A DNA stretch of 60,695 nt, from positions 1-60,695 of the forward strand of contig NXFV01001716.1 of assembly GCA_002803225.1 (NCBI GenBank). The letters are read 5' to 3'. Below, one piece after another: positions 58,061-60,695 of this stretch (position 1 is its first letter; the number at the start of each line of letters is the position of its first letter). The translations under genes were made by a program, and so were the position numbers. The notes beneath the pieces were generated by a model that had not been told where the DNA came from, ran no database searches, and saw only the letters and a program-made list of their open reading frames with translations. The DNA is from Gamarada debralockiae (Eukaryota; Ascomycota; Leotiomycetes; Helotiales; Hyphodiscaceae).

Positions 58061-60643
58061 GGTTGCCTCTGTGTGAGTGTACTATAGAAAGCAGTTGTGT
58101 GAGAAAGTAATGTCTTCGCGATGGAGGAAAGTGAGAATGTTGAAGACGTGTAATTTCGGGATGTAAATACAGAATTCGAGATGAAGACATGAAACTCATA
58201 CCCTGCCCCGCTTTAGTACCCGAAGAAGTGCAAGTTCCGTGTCATGCGAGCAAACATCGAGCAAATGTACCTTTTGAGACAAGCTCAAAGACAATTGGAA
58301 GTTCCAGAGCATTCTTAAGAGGACTCAGTGCGGTAATTATTGTCATGTAAACAAACAGGCTTCCAATATCAGTGACTGCTCAAGAGTTCTTCCGGTAAAA
58401 GCCTCTGTGTAACCTAACCCTAATACGCTTCCCATCCGAAAATCCGAGTGTATTTTTTGGAGACATGGAAGATATTGTTACGTAAATAGACAATCTCTCC
58501 ATATCAGTTGCTGCTCAGGAATAGAGAAAGTCTCCACGGCTTAACACCATTACGCTTCAGACTTCAAACCCCTAGAGCATCCGTAGGGGAAACGGAGGAT
58601 GTTATCATGTAAACAGAGAGTTTTTCCATATCAGTTGCTGCTCAAGAACACTTCTGGTAAGTACCTCTCTACAACTTAATGCTTTTGCACTACCGGCGCA
58701 GAAAATTCCGGAGAAATCTCTGAAGAAACGGATCGCTGTCGTTGTGGAAGATGTTGTCGCATAAATAATGTTTCGATATCAGTTGCAGATCAGAAATATC
58801 TCCATCAAGAGCCCCTTCGCGACTTCAACACTTCCAACAAGAAGACCCAGGAGCATTTTTTAGAGATCTGGAACATTTTTTCACATAAATTACTCAGTCA
58901 TTTCCCTTTAAAAGCCCAAAAAATTATCTCCTAACACCACTGTCAAGATTCAAGGAAACTTGTGTACAGTATGCTAATACGCCGACGCCTAACGACCTAC
59001 ACGCAACTATGGAACGCTCTCTCAGAAGATAGAGGGATATAAACCTTTCGATATCAACTGCTCAATACGCGAGGATAGCCGTGGAGAATTGTGATGGCCT
59101 CTGGACAACTTGATTCAGACGGCACCATTGTTGGGAGATTTTGAGAGCGTACGCGCAGGGAAGCCATCGTTTCAAACCCAATCATTCTATACCAGCGGAT
59201 AGCCTCAGGGACTTCTAATTACCCTTTCACCATTCTGGATGAGTTCATACCTAAAGCTCCAACGAGAGGGGAGCAGCCCCGGAGTATCTCAAGACAGTAC
59301 TGTACATAAAGAAGTGGTAGACTTTGGATATCACTTACTGGATACCCGCCATATAACAAGGACTCTTCTGTTTGGAGTTCTTCTACACATCAAAAACACC
59401 CACCGGGTCTCCATTAACAGATGGCAAGATTGCCTCTCACACCTTCTTTACCGGAAATCATTGTCGTGTGAGTCCACCATTCAAGACCAGCGATCGATAG
59501 GCGCCATCTTCTAACGACATCATCTGAGCGGTTCGCTACATTCTACCTTGTATATGGAAGGAGAATTCCCGAAAGTCCTTTGAAAGGCACATAAAAACAT
59601 ACTGCCGTCCGAAAAAATAGTTACTCAACTCCAGCGCTTAGTTATTAGCTCTTGACTTTAGACAACTCTCAACTTCCAATTCCGCAACAACATCTGCTCG
59701 AATCCGGAACGTCCTTGAGAAGAAGCCAGTTTAACCCTCCACAAATCATCTATTAAATAAAAGCAATCCCAACTTACTACGACGCATTACGAATTCAGAT
59801 CAACGATTTCTCTCATATCCTTTACTATGAACCTGTTCAATGTGGACACAATCACATCCGCCAACTCCTCAATAACCTTCGTGCACAAAAGGTAAACAGG
59901 ATCGAAGCATGCAAGAATGAAATACTAGTATGATGGTTCTTGAAAGGGCTGGCCAAAGTGTAATATTATTGGGACAGGTATCTTCTATAAGGGTCTGCAG
60001 TCAATGGAGATTCTGGTTTGGAAGGGCAATCGACCCTAATGGCATCATCGACTGTCTACGCGGACTCATTACTTTTCGGCCTCTCAGTTGTTGACTATTG
60101 GCCAGTAACTGTGAAGGAAGTCCAACAAATTGTTCACCAAGGAAGGCACGTGTTCGTCCACGTTTGAATAAGGAAGGATCAGAACTTCTAGATGGTGATC
60201 CAGCAGCGTCATTCAAGGAGGACAGTCGCGCAGATAGACACGATCAAGAGTTGGTAGCACTGGCGCAGACACACGGGCTACATCCAAGACCCGTTTGACA
60301 ACGAAGGCGAAAAGGATATAACAGTGGATGCAAGGACGACAATGAGAAGAAGTCCTGCTAGCATGATGAGTTCCACGACGACGGTGGTACAAAGAACAGG
60401 CGACAGGTGAATACTGAAGCCGGATATCGCGTAGATGGAAAGCTTCTGAACACTCAAAAATGAAGAGAAGGGAGTTCGATTTAGGGAAGGGTTGTATCAC
60501 GCAAATTCTTCAGGGATTGGGTGTTTGAATATGGAGGCACGACATACTGCGCGCACAAACTGTAAAAGAGGTACGCAAGTTTGCCATCTCAGGAATTGAT
60601 GAACAAAGTTGAGGAAACTCCGGCCTCGCGAAATTTCGCATCC
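58061..60643. other. Gene-free, repeat-bearing region
   Basis: About 2.6 kb upstream of the methyltransferase with no supported gene on either strand. It contains the diverged tandem repeat at 58336-58900; beyond that I see only short random frames. Confidence 0.5.
58336..58900. repeat. Diverged tandem repeat, about 122-150 bp units
   Basis: Five unit starts, at about 58341, 58475, 58601, 58751 and 58873, show the shared words RYATGTAAAC/ACGTAAAT/GCATAAAT, then ATATCAGTTGCTGCTCA in four of them. A GGAAGAT-type word precedes most units. Units have diverged but keep their order of landmarks. Confidence 0.65.
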
Positions 60644-60695
60644 GAGAGGGGGAAAGGAGAGGGGGAAAGGAGAGGGGGAAAGGAGAGGGGGAAAG
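60644..60695. repeat. Perfect 13-bp tandem repeat at the window end
   Basis: Exactly four copies of GAGAGGGGGAAAG (52 bp) run to the last base. Purine-only on this strand. The array may continue beyond the window. Confidence 0.9.

Overview
The window is nuclear DNA of a filamentous ascomycete (Pezizomycotina). Genes are mostly multi-exon with 44-90 nt introns carrying GTAAGT/GTATGT donors, CTRAC branch sites and YAG acceptors. Gene content and protein sequences look most like Leotiomycetes, but that placement is an inference. I support about 24 loci. No rRNA, tRNA, CRISPR array or autonomous transposon was seen.

Layout. 1-9.8 kb: a small cysteine-rich secreted protein, a mitochondrial-type hotdog thioesterase, APS kinase, V-ATPase subunit C (minus strand), a 2 kb empty stretch, then an acidic disordered protein. 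10-13.6 kb: two minus-strand genes, an ER-bound MpaB/DUF2236-type oxygenase and a conserved protein of unknown function. 13.6-22.2 kb is gene-poor: a frameshifted UDP-glycosyltransferase, an intact GMC oxidoreductase and a broken secreted-protein gene. 22.2-37.8 kb is dense and housekeeping: VPS37, an F-box protein, a 1020-aa AT-hook protein, NUP84/NUP107, CMC4, SUMO and a small acidic/coiled-coil protein. 38.4-46 kb: an alpha/beta-fused succinyl-CoA-ligase-like protein, an Mtr-like amino-acid transporter and an HD-domain cyanamide-hydratase-like enzyme. 46-58 kb: a three-LIM paxillin-like protein, a monocarboxylate-type MFS transporter, an RTA1-family membrane protein, a GPI-anchored cysteine-rich protein and an FtsJ-like methyltransferase. 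58-60.7 kb is repeat-bearing, gene-free DNA ending in a perfect 13-bp tandem repeat.

The genes do not form one pathway. The strongest unusual signal is a family of five related introns (158-178 nt) in four unrelated genes. They share a 3' block around GCTGACTC, 5' and internal words and nearly constant length, while other introns are mostly 44-90 nt. This is the signature of introner-like elements, introns that copy themselves into new genes. Other notable points are the fused succinyl-CoA-ligase-like protein with a degenerate ATP-grasp half, three micro-exons (8, 13 and 13 nt), a 53-bp-period array of potential hairpins with covarying stems, and several frame-broken genes.
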